NCBI RefSeq assembly: GCF_001854185.1
Contig: NZ_CP017603.1
Coordinates: 558,001 to 622,000, forward strand
Origin: Clostridium formicaceticum
Lineage (GTDB): Bacteria; Bacillota; Clostridia; Peptostreptococcales; Natronincolaceae
Length of the DNA stretch: 64,000 bases
Reading direction: 5' to 3'
Every line of letters starts with the position of its first letter. The first letter of the stretch is position 1. The notes under the pieces are model-generated. The model searched no databases, was not told the origin of the DNA, and saw only the letters and a list, made by a program, of their open reading frames with translations. Of the stretch, positions 8,951 to 17,230 are shown piece by piece. The position numbers and the translations under genes are program-made.

Positions 8951-8978
8951 TCGTATATTGTAGCCTACTCCTTATAAT
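8951..8978 (+). promoter_or_regulatory. gltS: gltS promoter
   Basis: Consensus -10 TATAAT at 8973-8978. The -35 region (TCGTAT near 8951-8956) is poor, as expected for an activator-dependent promoter. Transcription would begin near 8985, giving a short leader of about 40 nt before the gltS ribosome binding site. Confidence 0.6.
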
Positions 8979-8983
8979 AGAGA

Positions 8984-8997
8984 TGTAAACGTTATCT
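8984..8997 (+). promoter_or_regulatory. cre-like CcpA site at the gltS transcription start
   Basis: TGTAAACGTTATCT matches the cre consensus TGWAANCGNTNWCA in 13 of 14 positions (the last base differs). It overlaps the likely +1 of gltS, where a bound repressor would block transcription. CcpA itself is not in the window. Confidence 0.5.
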
Positions 8998-9023
8998 TAC
9001 TAAAATTTTAAGGGGGCATGCAA

Positions 9024-10214
9024 ATGGTATTACAACTAGATGTTATTCAAACAGTAGCTTTAGCAGTAGTGGTTTTACTTTTAGGACAAACTATTCGAGG
9101 AAGGGTAAATTTATTGGAAAAGTTCTGTATTCCTGCACCTGTTATAGGTGGATTGATTTTTGCAATATTAGCTTTGTTTTTAAGACAGTCCAATATCTTA
9201 CAATTCCAATTTGACACCACACTTCAAGGTATCTTAATGACAGCTTTTTTCACTACTGTGGGGTTTACAGCTAGCTTAAAGCTGTTGAAAAAAGGTGGAT
9301 TTCAAGTTTTATTATTTTTAATCTTGGCAATTGTTTTAGTAGCCCTACAAAATGTTATTGGCGTTGCTCTAGCAAAGGTTTTTGACTTAAATGCTTTAAT
9401 CGGTCTTTCTACAGGGTCTGTACCTATGACAGGAGGACATGGAACCTCAGGAGCCTTTGCTCCTTTATTTGAGCAACGAGGGGCTATAGGTGCATCAACA
9501 GTTGCTATGGCTTCTGCTACCTTTGGTTTAATCTGCGGAAGTATGCTAGGTGGTCCTATTGCAAAGAGGTTAATTGAAAAAAATAATTTAGTGAAAACTG
9601 AAACATTAGTAGCTGCTTCTAATGAAATCCAAGAGGAAACAACACCAGAAGTTTTAGTTCCTAAAAACTTCTCAACAGCAGCATTCCAAATTATTTTAGC
9701 AATGGGAATTGGTACAATTATTTCAATGCTTATTCAAAAGACAGGCGCTACATTCCCCTCTTACATAGGTGCTATGTTTGCGGCGGCAATTATAAGAAAT
9801 ATCTCTGATATGACCCATGCCTACAAAGTTACAAGCACTGAAATAGATATTTTAGGTAATATTGCTTTATCCATTTTCTTATCTATGGCTTTAATGGGAT
9901 TAAGATTATGGGAGTTAGCTGATTTAGCTGTTCCAATGCTTGTTATGTTGTTTGTTCAAGCACTTCTTATGGGATTATTTGCTTACTATGTAACCTTCAA
10001 CGTAATGGGAAGAAACTATGATGCAGCGGTTTTAGCAGGAGGTCACTGTGGATTTGGAATGGGTGCTACACCGAATGCTATCGCAAATATGGAAGCCATC
10101 TCAAGCAAGTACGGTCCAGCTCCAGCAGCATTTTTTATCATACCTTTAGTAGGAAGTTTATTTATTGACTTCGCTAATGCTGGAATTATCACGGCATTTG
10201 TAAACTTCTTTTAG
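9024..10214 (+). CDS. gltS: Sodium/glutamate symporter GltS
   Basis: About 396 residues from the ATG at 9024, spaced 7 bp from AAGGGGG; an ATG at 9018 is too close to it. The ESS family fold is two inverted halves of about five membrane segments with two re-entrant loops. The loop motifs are GGHGTSGAFAP and GGHCGFGMGATPNAIANM, hallmarks of GltS. It imports glutamate with Na+. It lies next to the GlnKL-like system and converges on the glutamate fermentation operon, so it most likely feeds that pathway. Ends at a strong terminator. Confidence 0.93.
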   Translation: MVLQLDVIQTVALAVVVLLLGQTIRGRVNLLEKFCIPAPVIGGLIFAILALFLRQSNILQFQFDTTLQGILMTAFFTTVGFTASLKLLKKGGFQVLLFLILAIVLVALQNVIGVALAKVFDLNALIGLSTGSVPMTGGHGTSGAFAPLFEQRGAIGASTVAMASATFGLICGSMLGGPIAKRLIEKNNLVKTETLVAASNEIQEETTPEVLVPKNFSTAAFQIILAMGIGTIISMLIQKTGATFPSYIGAMFAAAIIRNISDMTHAYKVTSTEIDILGNIALSIFLSMALMGLRLWELADLAVPMLVMLFVQALLMGLFAYYVTFNVMGRNYDAAVLAGGHCGFGMGATPNAIANMEAISSKYGPAPAAFFIIPLVGSLFIDFANAGIITAFVNFF

Positions 10215-10240
10215 TAAATAAAAATTAAATAATTGCATAC

Positions 10241-10287
10241 AAAATGCGACTGGGAAATTTACTTTTGAATTTCCCAGTCGCATTTTT
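10241..10287 (+). terminator. Bidirectional terminator between gltS and citG
   Basis: A perfect 19-bp stem: 10241-10259 pairs with 10268-10286 across an 8-nt loop, with A and T runs on both sides so it can work both ways. The citG stop codon (10286-10288) overlaps its foot. It ends both the gltS transcript and the 12.6-kb glutamate operon. Confidence 0.9.
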
Positions 10288-11182
10288 ATAAGTTACATAC
10301 TGACCAAGGTATTAAGCATTTTTTTAAAGAATACAACATCATTGTTACAGCTAGAAGATCCGCTGACCCCCCCGGAGAGATATTTTTACGAATGAATTCT
10401 CTATCGGTTTCAACAAGTCTTTGCCTGCCTTCTTCTGTAAACATGCCACCCATATTCAATAACTCTTTTGCTGAAGCTTTAACATACTCAAGTGCCTCCC
10501 AATCATGCCTTCCTAAAACGTTGCTGTCCTCTGTCACAGTCATTAAGTGCAATAGTACCTGTACTAAAGTATCATTCATGCTTTTGCCACTTTTTATCAG
10601 TTCCTGAAGTATAGGCAGACTATGTGTTCTTACTGTATGAAACCCTGATTCCACCTCTCCTCGTATTCCCTTAACGCCATATTTTTGGAAAAGCTTTTCT
10701 CCATAAGTGGAAGGACTTGCCTTACTGACATTTCCTAGTTCTCTATCGGAAATTCCCTTAGTCATCTCCTTAACTTTATCACAAATCTTTTCCACGTTCA
10801 TTTTCAAACTTTGCGTTTCTCCGTATTGTACTGCTGCAACAGCTACAATAATCCCAAGGGAAAAAATCAAACCTTTATGGGTATTAATTCCTTGTGTAGC
10901 CTGAAACATTCTTTTTTCTCCTTGAATACCTATAGGCCGGATACTGTTCATTAACTCAGTTAATGCCTTTCCTTCAAATCCAGCCCCCGCTTTTGCACAT
11001 TGATAAAAAGTATCACTCAAGGCAGCACTGCTTGCCATAAAGGTAAAAAAATCCATGTCCTTATGAGCACCAGCATTATTTCGGTCCACAAGTCCTGGCT
11101 TGGGGGTAGCTGATACTTCATACAACATGGATTTTATAGCTAACTCACTTAAATACTGACAAATATCAAAGTCTTTGAACAC
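10286..11182 (-). CDS. citG: Triphosphoribosyl-dephospho-CoA synthase CitG
   Basis: About 298 residues from a GTG at 11182 that follows GGAGGA by 7 nt. The frame is open 22 codons further, to 11248, but that stretch is repeat R2 and not conserved protein. Family landmarks are EVSATPKPGLVDRNNAGAH, the N-terminal nucleotide-binding region, and THKGLIFSLG. CitG makes the phosphoribosyl-dephospho-CoA precursor of the acyl carrier prosthetic group of citrate-type lyases. Last gene of the operon, separated from citX by about 180 bp containing R2. Confidence 0.88.
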   Translation of the reverse strand: MFKDFDICQYLSELAIKSMLYEVSATPKPGLVDRNNAGAHKDMDFFTFMASSAALSDTFYQCAKAGAGFEGKALTELMNSIRPIGIQGEKRMFQATQGINTHKGLIFSLGIIVAVAAVQYGETQSLKMNVEKICDKVKEMTKGISDRELGNVSKASPSTYGEKLFQKYGVKGIRGEVESGFHTVRTHSLPILQELIKSGKSMNDTLVQVLLHLMTVTEDSNVLGRHDWEALEYVKASAKELLNMGGMFTEEGRQRLVETDREFIRKNISPGGSADLLAVTMMLYSLKKCLIPWSVCNL

Positions 11183-11194
11183 GTTAAATTCCTC

Positions 11195-11295
11195 CATCAC
11201 TAGCGTTAACTTAAACCATAATTTGTTATCTTGAGGGGAGTAAAGCATAGCCCCGTGGTGTAGCGCAAGATCCTTGGCTATGCTCAGGATACAAT
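11195..11295 (-). repeat. Interspersed repeat R2 (ATCCTGAG...AAGGATCTT type), copy a
   Basis: On the minus strand this reads TGTATCCTGAGCATAGCC, AAGGATCTTGCGC, then TTACTCCCCTCAAGATAAC, AAATTATGG and TTAAGTTAACG. The second half matches 41347-41395 almost base for base. It resembles the TCATCCTGAG-(N)-AAGGATCT family of dispersed palindromic repeats seen in many bacteria. It overlaps the apparent upstream extension of citG. Confidence 0.7.
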
Positions 11296-11362
11296 TGGGA
11301 AAAAAAATTTCGAAATAATAGGGTTAAACTAACACCTATGATTCCTCCATAAAAATTTCACT

Positions 11363-11851
11363 TTAAAAACAGTACTTTCTTATTAGTCTGTTTGCACCAT
11401 CTAGAACTTCCTCAAGACTATGATTTTTTACTCTCATACACACTCTAGCATCTTCACCGCATAGAAAACACCGTCTACTTTCTAGACCTACCTCCCCACG
11501 CCCTATGGAAGTACCATCTTCTTTATAGACATCTATATCAAAAACTCTTCCCAATGGATGATTGCTTTCTATATCTATTGCTATTTTTTTTGCTTCCAGT
11601 GATGTTAATTGCACCACCATTAAAAGGCTCTTACCGTCTGCTCCTGAAAGAACTTCTGTAAATACACTATCCTCAGTATATCTAAAGGAGAGCAACTTCC
11701 GCAAAACTTCGAAGGCCTTCAGCGCTTCTACAGTATTTTTATGATTACCTGGATAGTTGATTTTGCCACAAACCACCGGCAGTTGATATCTATTGATTAA
11801 GTTCAATATGGTATTGTATCGTTCTTCCCTATCTTGTAAAATATCCTTCAT
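11363..11851 (-). CDS. citX: Apo-citrate lyase phosphoribosyl-dephospho-CoA transferase CitX
   Basis: About 162 residues from an ATG that overlaps the citC stop (TGATG). The family landmarks are the stretch NYPGNHKNTVEALKAFEVL and the C-terminal motif ESRRCFLCGEDARVCMR, which carries clustered cysteines. CitX moves the prosthetic group precursor made by CitG onto the serine of CitD, producing an active acyl carrier protein. Its presence shows that the operon encodes the full maturation machinery for the lyase. Confidence 0.88.
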   Translation of the reverse strand: MKDILQDREERYNTILNLINRYQLPVVCGKINYPGNHKNTVEALKAFEVLRKLLSFRYTEDSVFTEVLSGADGKSLLMVVQLTSLEAKKIAIDIESNHPLGRVFDIDVYKEDGTSIGRGEVGLESRRCFLCGEDARVCMRVKNHSLEEVLDGANRLIRKYCF

Positions 11852-12888
11852 CAATGTGGGGAGTCACTCCTCTTTATTTTCTCTATGACGGGTTTTGCTG
11901 CTTCTGATCTTAAAAATTTATAAGTGACTGGGTGAACTAGTCCCTCTATACCACACCAATCTTCCCTTCTTATCAACCTTCTTACTTCTGAAGCGCTAAC
12001 AGCCTTTTCTTGAAGATTTAGTCTATCCACTTCCACAACCTCTATTCCTTGCTGTGGCAATGTTGCTAGCAATGCTTCATTATACTGACTTGTCACTTTG
12101 CAGTAGGGCTCTGTTCCAATGTATCGTTTCTCTATATTAAAAACTGGAGCAATATACTTTGCAAATATACCTGCATCCAGCTTTGTATAGGCTTTTAGTC
12201 GATCTCCCTCTTGCCTCAAAAAGTAAGAAGGAAAAGTGGTAGAGGAAATAATATAACTTCCACCTGGTAGAACATAGACATTTTCTAAGTCCTCTGTTCC
12301 TCTTTTCACAAGGTCTAGCCTCACTTCAAAGGGAAAAAGAGAACGATTCTCTTCTACAATAAATACAACCACTTCCTTATTCTCCCTAGCTGTCTTCTCT
12401 ATTAAATACCTATGACCTAAAGTAAAGGGGTTACAATTCATTACTAGTGCAGCCTTTTTTTCTTGGGAAAGTCCACTGTTTCTATACATTTTTTCTGTGT
12501 ATCTTCTTACATTGGCCATTCCTCCCTCTAATAAAGAAACCTCCTCCACTGAGTGTACTTCATGATAATTAAGACCTTTAAAGATTGAAAGATTTTTAGG
12601 TTCAGTAAATAGAAAAGACTCATAGATGCCTCTGTCAAAGAGTTGATTAGTGATATGGGTAACAAGCTTTGAAGCGATGCCTTCCCCCTGTAGTCCATTT
12701 TTTACTGCAAAACATTTTAGCACTTTTCCTGCATAGGAACAGGTGCCTAAAATCTCACCTTTAGATTTTGCTACAACAGTGTATTCTATATCTTTATCAA
12801 AAAACAGGTTGAAAGTTGAAAGAAAACCTTCAACTTCTAACCTTTCATTGCTATTTAAATCTATTTTTTCAATGCAAAGTTCCTGCAT
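11851..12888 (-). CDS. citC: [Citrate (pro-3S)-lyase] ligase CitC
   Basis: 345 residues. The N-terminal GNAT-like domain (about 1-130; GLQGEGIASKLVTHI) is followed by a nucleotidyltransferase domain with NCNPFTLGHRYLIE, an HxGH-type ATP site, and SASEVRRLI near the end. This two-domain order is typical of CitC. It acetylates the thiol of the CitD prosthetic group with acetate and ATP, switching on the lyase. The start lies right after the citF stop, with GGATTGA as a weak ribosome binding site. Confidence 0.9.
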   Translation of the reverse strand: MQELCIEKIDLNSNERLEVEGFLSTFNLFFDKDIEYTVVAKSKGEILGTCSYAGKVLKCFAVKNGLQGEGIASKLVTHITNQLFDRGIYESFLFTEPKNLSIFKGLNYHEVHSVEEVSLLEGGMANVRRYTEKMYRNSGLSQEKKAALVMNCNPFTLGHRYLIEKTARENKEVVVFIVEENRSLFPFEVRLDLVKRGTEDLENVYVLPGGSYIISSTTFPSYFLRQEGDRLKAYTKLDAGIFAKYIAPVFNIEKRYIGTEPYCKVTSQYNEALLATLPQQGIEVVEVDRLNLQEKAVSASEVRRLIRREDWCGIEGLVHPVTYKFLRSEAAKPVIEKIKRSDSPH

Positions 12889-12892
12889 AAAA

Positions 12893-14434
12893 TCAATCCT
12901 TTATCTTTTTGACAACATCAATCACGGTACCGTCTCGATATTCAACAACCGCCACCACTTCATCGTCTCTTTCAATCTTTTCTGGTACACCTGTCATTCC
13001 TTCAGCCATTTCCTTCAAGGCTTCAATTGTCATTATCGGAAGATTAGCGGCTTCTAGCTTCTCTATTAAGTCTTGTCTTTTAGGATTTACAGCGATTCCT
13101 CTTTCTGTTACTAGTACATCAATAGTTTCTCCAGGAGTCGTCACTGTAGTAACCCCATCAACCACAATAGGAAGTCTTCCCTTTACCAGCTGGGTAACAA
13201 CAATTGCCAGCTTTGCTCCTGCTGCTGTATCACTATGCCCTCCTGATCCTCCCATGATCATACCACTGGAGCCAGTTGTAACATTAACGTTAAAATCCGT
13301 GTCTATTTCCGTTGCGCCTAAAATCATTACATCAAGATTGTTGACAACAGCCCCTTTATTATGGGGATTGCCATACATAGATGCTGACATACCTTGGTGC
13401 TTTTTATTCTTTCTATAAGACTCTACGGCCTTTAAATCAAAGCACTGAACATCAAAGATAGATTCAAATAATCCTGCCTCAAACATCTCCACCAAGTAAC
13501 CAGTGATTCCTCCAGCTGCAAAACTACCTTTGATCTCTTTCTTTTCCATCAGTTCCTTTACATAAGCAGCAACTGCTAGAGATGTTCCCCCGGCTCCTGT
13601 CTGGAAGGAAAAACCATCCTTTAAAAGTCCTGATGTTTCTATGACTTTAGAGGTCATCTTAGCAATTTTCAAACCTACAGGGTCTTTAGTAATTTGCGTT
13701 GTTCCCGATACAATCCCCTTTGGATCTCCAATACATTCTACTTGTACAATATAATCAATATGTTCTTGGGTAATCTCAATAGGACACGCAGGATAAGCTA
13801 CTAGATTGTCGGTAATAGCTACTGTTTTCGTAGCATAGATAGCATCGGCAACAGCATAACCTAAAGCACCGCAGGCAGCCTCTCCATCCACACCATTGAT
13901 ATTACCATAGGTATCACAGGTAGGTGCAGCAATAAATGCTATATCAATAGAAAGGTCCCCAGAGGCAATGGCCCTCGTTCTTCCTCCATGGGTATGCATA
14001 ACCGCTGGATTTTTAAGTTCTCCCTTTGAAATCGCCTCTGCCACAGATCCTGACATGTAGCTGGCATAGATTCCAGTTACTACGCCGGTTTTCATATGCT
14101 GTACTAAAGGAGCATGGACAGGGAATATAGAACTGGCAGCAACCTTTATATCCTTTACTCCGACTTTAGCAATTTCTTCTAAAACCATATTCAATACGTA
14201 ATCACCATTTCTCAAATGATGATGAAAGGAAATCGTCATACCATCCTTTATGTTGCACTTGCTGATGGCTTCTTGAATAGATGCTAGTACTTTCTTTTCT
14301 CCTGGTACTGCTGGCTTTATCGCCACTGATTTCTTCTCTATCTCTCCTAAGCTTGCAAAAGCTCCTTTAAATGGTTTAACGGCTCCGTAGCCTTGGATGG
14401 ATTCAGGAATTTCTCTTCCAAGTATATTTTTCAT
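12893..14434 (-). CDS. citF: Citrate lyase alpha subunit-type CoA transferase (probable citramalate lyase alpha)
   Basis: About 513 residues from the ATG at 14434, which follows AAAGGAG; an in-frame GTG lies 9 bp upstream. CoA-transferase fold with the CitF landmarks NILGREIPE at the N-terminus, SFHHHLRNGDYV, GRTRAIASGDLSIDIAF and GSSGMIMGGSGGHSDTAAGAK. In the lyase complex it transfers the substrate acid onto the acyl carrier CitD, releasing acetate. Because the operon makes citramalate from glutamate, the likely substrate is (S)-citramalate rather than citrate. No citrate transporter or oxaloacetate decarboxylase is nearby. Confidence 0.88.
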   Translation of the reverse strand: MKNILGREIPESIQGYGAVKPFKGAFASLGEIEKKSVAIKPAVPGEKKVLASIQEAISKCNIKDGMTISFHHHLRNGDYVLNMVLEEIAKVGVKDIKVAASSIFPVHAPLVQHMKTGVVTGIYASYMSGSVAEAISKGELKNPAVMHTHGGRTRAIASGDLSIDIAFIAAPTCDTYGNINGVDGEAACGALGYAVADAIYATKTVAITDNLVAYPACPIEITQEHIDYIVQVECIGDPKGIVSGTTQITKDPVGLKIAKMTSKVIETSGLLKDGFSFQTGAGGTSLAVAAYVKELMEKKEIKGSFAAGGITGYLVEMFEAGLFESIFDVQCFDLKAVESYRKNKKHQGMSASMYGNPHNKGAVVNNLDVMILGATEIDTDFNVNVTTGSSGMIMGGSGGHSDTAAGAKLAIVVTQLVKGRLPIVVDGVTTVTTPGETIDVLVTERGIAVNPKRQDLIEKLEAANLPIMTIEALKEMAEGMTGVPEKIERDDEVVAVVEYRDGTVIDVVKKIKD

Positions 14435-14448
14435 ATCTACCACTCCTT

Positions 14449-14633
14449 TCCCCTTCGGTGTATTGCTAAGACTCCCGCTCTTATAACCGGCTGTCTAAGC
14501 AATACATCCTCGAAATAAATTCGGCTACAAATCAGAGGGAAAAACACCCTCTAGATAAACAAACTAAGTGACTGCCACAAAAGTTAAAGTGCAAACTTTT
14601 GGCCATCTACTTATGATTTAAGTCTCATTTTAC
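14449..14633 (-). repeat. Interspersed repeat R1, copy b (longest, inside the operon)
   Basis: Read on the minus strand it starts TAAAATGAGACTTAAATCAT and ends GTCTTAGCAATACACCGAAGG. It holds a hairpin ATTGCTTAGAC...GTCTTAGCAAT and a TTTCGAGGATGTA block shared with copy c. It fills the 190-bp gap between citE and citF. The citE stop codon (TGA of AAAATGAGAC) is provided by the first bases of the repeat. Copies a, c and d carry parts of the same element. Confidence 0.78.
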
Positions 14634-15500
14634 CAAGCCTGCAAGCTTTGCTTTTTTCATCACATTTTCCGCTCTTGCAATAATGGGTGCATCTACCATT
14701 TTTCCATCTAAAGAGAATACACCTTTGCCCTCTTTTTGTGCTTCTTCCATAGCATGGATGACTCTTTGAGCATAGCTGATTTCTTCCTCTGAAGGTGCAA
14801 AAATTTCATGAATTGTATCCACTTGTCTTGGATTAATAGCAGCCTTTCCTGTCATGCCCAATGATTTAGATGTATGAATATCCTTTGCAAAACCTTGACA
14901 ATCATTCATATCAGCAAAAGGTGTATCAATAGCATCTACCTTATGGGCTCTACATGCAGCAGCTACCTTACTTCTGGCGTAGAAGATTTCCTCACCTTCT
15001 CTTGTTCTCTTTATGCCAAGATCAGCAGTTAAATCTTCTGCACCTAGTAAAATGCCTATTACTCTATCGGAGGCTTCTATAATGCTGTGAATGTTTTCAA
15101 GTCCATAGGCGGTTTCAATTAAAGGAAAAATTTTTATACTACCGGTTTCAAAACCTTCTTCTGCCTCAATTTTCGCTAAAGTTTCACATACTGCTTTTAC
15201 ATCTTCTTCAGTTGCTTTTGTTACCATTAAGGCATCAGGTTTTACTCTCCCTATTTCTTCAGCATCTTTTAAACCAAAGCCAGATGAAAGGGGATTGATT
15301 CTTACAACAACTTCAGTACCGTGAAAATCTACATGCTTTATGGCATTTCTTACTAAGATTCTGGCTGCATCCTTTTCTGTAATACTTACTGCATCTTCAA
15401 GATCTAATATAATGCTGTCTGCCCCAAGAATGCCAGCACTTTGCAGCATACTAGGATTGTTTCCTGGCATAAATAGCATTGTTCTTCTAAGTCTCTCCAT
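14625..15500 (-). CDS. citE: Citrate lyase beta subunit-type lyase (probable citramalyl-carrier lyase)
   Basis: 291 residues, TIM-barrel HpcH/HpaI/CitE family. Landmarks are the N-terminal RRTMLFMPGNNPSMLQ, DSIILDLEDAV, MVTKATEEDV, KIFPLIETAYGLEN with the Mg-binding Glu, and GAEDLTADLG. The start follows AGGGGTG. It cleaves the acyl-carrier-bound hydroxy acid to an oxoacid plus acetyl-carrier; in this pathway that is citramalyl to pyruvate. The stop lies within repeat R1, so the last codons may have been altered by its insertion. Confidence 0.9.
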   Translation of the reverse strand: MERLRRTMLFMPGNNPSMLQSAGILGADSIILDLEDAVSITEKDAARILVRNAIKHVDFHGTEVVVRINPLSSGFGLKDAEEIGRVKPDALMVTKATEEDVKAVCETLAKIEAEEGFETGSIKIFPLIETAYGLENIHSIIEASDRVIGILLGAEDLTADLGIKRTREGEEIFYARSKVAAACRAHKVDAIDTPFADMNDCQGFAKDIHTSKSLGMTGKAAINPRQVDTIHEIFAPSEEEISYAQRVIHAMEEAQKEGKGVFSLDGKMVDAPIIARAENVMKKAKLAGLVK

Positions 15501-15511
15501 GAAATCACCCC

Positions 15512-15775
15512 TTACATTGCCCTTTTTACTGCAGTTTCTACTCTTGCTCTTATGGTATAGTCTAGAGCTCCTCGATCTTTAGCAACAACGTGAATATTTT
15601 TGATCTCCAGGCTTTCTAATGTTTCTAAAATCACCTGTCTGATTTGCTTTCCAAACTGTTTCATTACAATACTTTCAAGCTCGATGGTAATCCCATCTTC
15701 ATCATGAGGTTGAACCATGATATATATGTCATTGGATTCCATCGTGCCTGCCTTTGCTGGAGTTTTAATCTCCAT
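15512..15775 (-). CDS. citD: Citrate lyase gamma subunit-type acyl carrier protein
   Basis: 87 residues from the ATG at 15775 (GTG 15784 is a weaker choice). The start MEIKTPAKAGTMESNDIYI contains the conserved ESND segment whose Ser carries the phosphoribosyl-dephospho-CoA arm, followed by GITIELES and an ALDYTIRAR tail. It is the swinging arm between CitF and CitE. The ribosome binding site AAAGGTAGG overlaps the end of the beta fumarase gene. Confidence 0.92.
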   Translation of the reverse strand: MEIKTPAKAGTMESNDIYIMVQPHDEDGITIELESIVMKQFGKQIRQVILETLESLEIKNIHVVAKDRGALDYTIRARVETAVKRAM

Positions 15776-15784
15776 ACCTAACAC

Positions 15785-16342
15785 CTACCTTTGTGTTTCT
15801 AAGTATTCCTGCTGCCCTATTTCATAATAGTTGTTACCTTTTTTATCAATAACCACAACCAGTGGAAGATCTTCAACATAAAGCTTTCTTATAGCCTCTG
15901 CACCTAAATCTTCATAGGCAATAATTTCAGAGGATTTGACACACTTGGCCGTTAAAGCAGCTGCTCCGCCTATAGCGCCAAAATAAACAGCCCCAAACTC
16001 TTTCATAGCTCCTACAACTTCCCTACTCCGCATACCCTTGCCAATCATGCCTTTTAAGCCCTTGGCTAAAAGTTGAGGAGTATAAGCATCCATTCTATAA
16101 CTGGTGGTAGGTCCAGCTGAACCTATAGGTTGTCCTTCCTTTGCTGGAGTAGGTCCTACATAATAAATCGCCTGATCTTCTATGTCAAAAGGGAGCTCCT
16201 TCCCCTCTTCTAACAGTTGTACCAGCCTTTTATGCGCGGCATCTCTAGCGGTATAGATGGTTCCTGTAAGTAAAACACTGTCTCCTGCCTTTAAATCATC
16301 TATTTTTTCCTTTGTTAGGGGCATCGTTATTTTTTTACTCAT
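15785..16342 (-). CDS. Fumarase/mesaconase class I, beta subunit
   Basis: 185 residues covering the C-terminal domain of class I fumarases as a separate subunit. Landmarks are LLTGTIYTARDAAHKRL, IYYVGPTPAKEGQPIGSAGPTTSYRMD, GMIGKGMRS and FGAVYFGAIGGAAAL. With the alpha subunit it forms an iron-sulfur hydro-lyase. Next to methylaspartate ammonia-lyase the expected reaction is hydration of mesaconate to (S)-citramalate, although related enzymes also act on fumarate. The ribosome binding site is TAGGAGG. Confidence 0.88.
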   Translation of the reverse strand: MSKKITMPLTKEKIDDLKAGDSVLLTGTIYTARDAAHKRLVQLLEEGKELPFDIEDQAIYYVGPTPAKEGQPIGSAGPTTSYRMDAYTPQLLAKGLKGMIGKGMRSREVVGAMKEFGAVYFGAIGGAAALTAKCVKSSEIIAYEDLGAEAIRKLYVEDLPLVVVIDKKGNNYYEIGQQEYLETQR

Positions 16343-16354
16343 TTCATAAACCTC

Positions 16355-17197
16355 CTATATATGGGCTTCCCCATGTCTTGTTGCATGACAGTTTATATTC
16401 ACAGCAACAGGCAATCCTGCAATATGGGTTCCATAGGTTTCTATATTTACTGCTAGGGCTGTTGTTCTGCCGCCAAAGCCCTGTGGTCCTATTCCTAAAT
16501 CATTGATTGCCCCTAGTAATTCTTTTTCTAATTCAGCATAGAAGGGCTTTATATTTCTTTCACTTGTGGATCTTAAGAGGGCTTTTTTTGCAAGAAAAGC
16601 TGCCTTGTCAAAGGTTCCCCCTATACCTATGCCTACAACAATAGGAGGGCAGGGATTTGGCCCTGCCTCCTTTACTACTTTTAGAACAAAATCCTTAACC
16701 CCTTCAATGCCATCAGATGGTTTTAACATTTTGATTTGACTCATGTTTTCACTGCCAAATCCTTTTGGAGCGACGGTAATCTTAAAGGCATCTCCTGGAA
16801 CAATATCATAGTAAATGATGGCAGGTGTGTTGTCTTTGGTGTTTATTCTCTCAATGGGATCATTTACCACGGATTTTCTCAAGTATCCTTCCGTATAACC
16901 TTGTCTTACCCCTTCGTTGATAGCATCCTCTAAACTGCCACCAACCACCTGCACCTCTTGTCCGATTTCTAAAAACACTACAGCCATCCCTGTATCTTGA
17001 CACATAGGTCTTGCTTCATTTTGTGCAATATCTGCATTTTCTATTAATACATCTAAGATATTTTGTGCAATAGGAAAATCTTCATTAGTCCGTGCTTCAT
17101 CAAATCTTGCTCTCATATCCTCTGTTAGATAGTAGTTTGCATCAATGCAAAGTTTTTTTATAGTTTCAGTAATTTTAGAGACGTGGATTTCTCTCAT
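16355..17197 (-). CDS. Fumarase/mesaconase class I, alpha subunit
   Basis: 280 residues, the Fe-S-binding half of class I fumarases. RPMCQDTGMAVVF holds the first conserved Cys, and GPNPCPPIVVGIGIGGTFD and INCHATRHGEAHI the others likely to bind a [4Fe-4S] cluster. Split alpha/beta genes are usual in Clostridia. The role as mesaconase is inferred from position between mal and the citramalate lyase genes. The 147-bp gap before it contains a folded RNA element. Confidence 0.88.
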   Translation of the reverse strand: MREIHVSKITETIKKLCIDANYYLTEDMRARFDEARTNEDFPIAQNILDVLIENADIAQNEARPMCQDTGMAVVFLEIGQEVQVVGGSLEDAINEGVRQGYTEGYLRKSVVNDPIERINTKDNTPAIIYYDIVPGDAFKITVAPKGFGSENMSQIKMLKPSDGIEGVKDFVLKVVKEAGPNPCPPIVVGIGIGGTFDKAAFLAKKALLRSTSERNIKPFYAELEKELLGAINDLGIGPQGFGGRTTALAVNIETYGTHIAGLPVAVNINCHATRHGEAHI

Positions 17198-17230
17198 TTT
17201 ACAGCGCTCCTATTTATTATGATTTTGCTT

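Noticed and set aside
14449-14470. ACACCGAAGGGG in repeat R1 resembles the core of glycine riboswitches
   Set aside because: The CUCAGG and GGAC parts are missing and the segment runs straight into the citF ribosome binding site. Other R1 copies do not keep the core.
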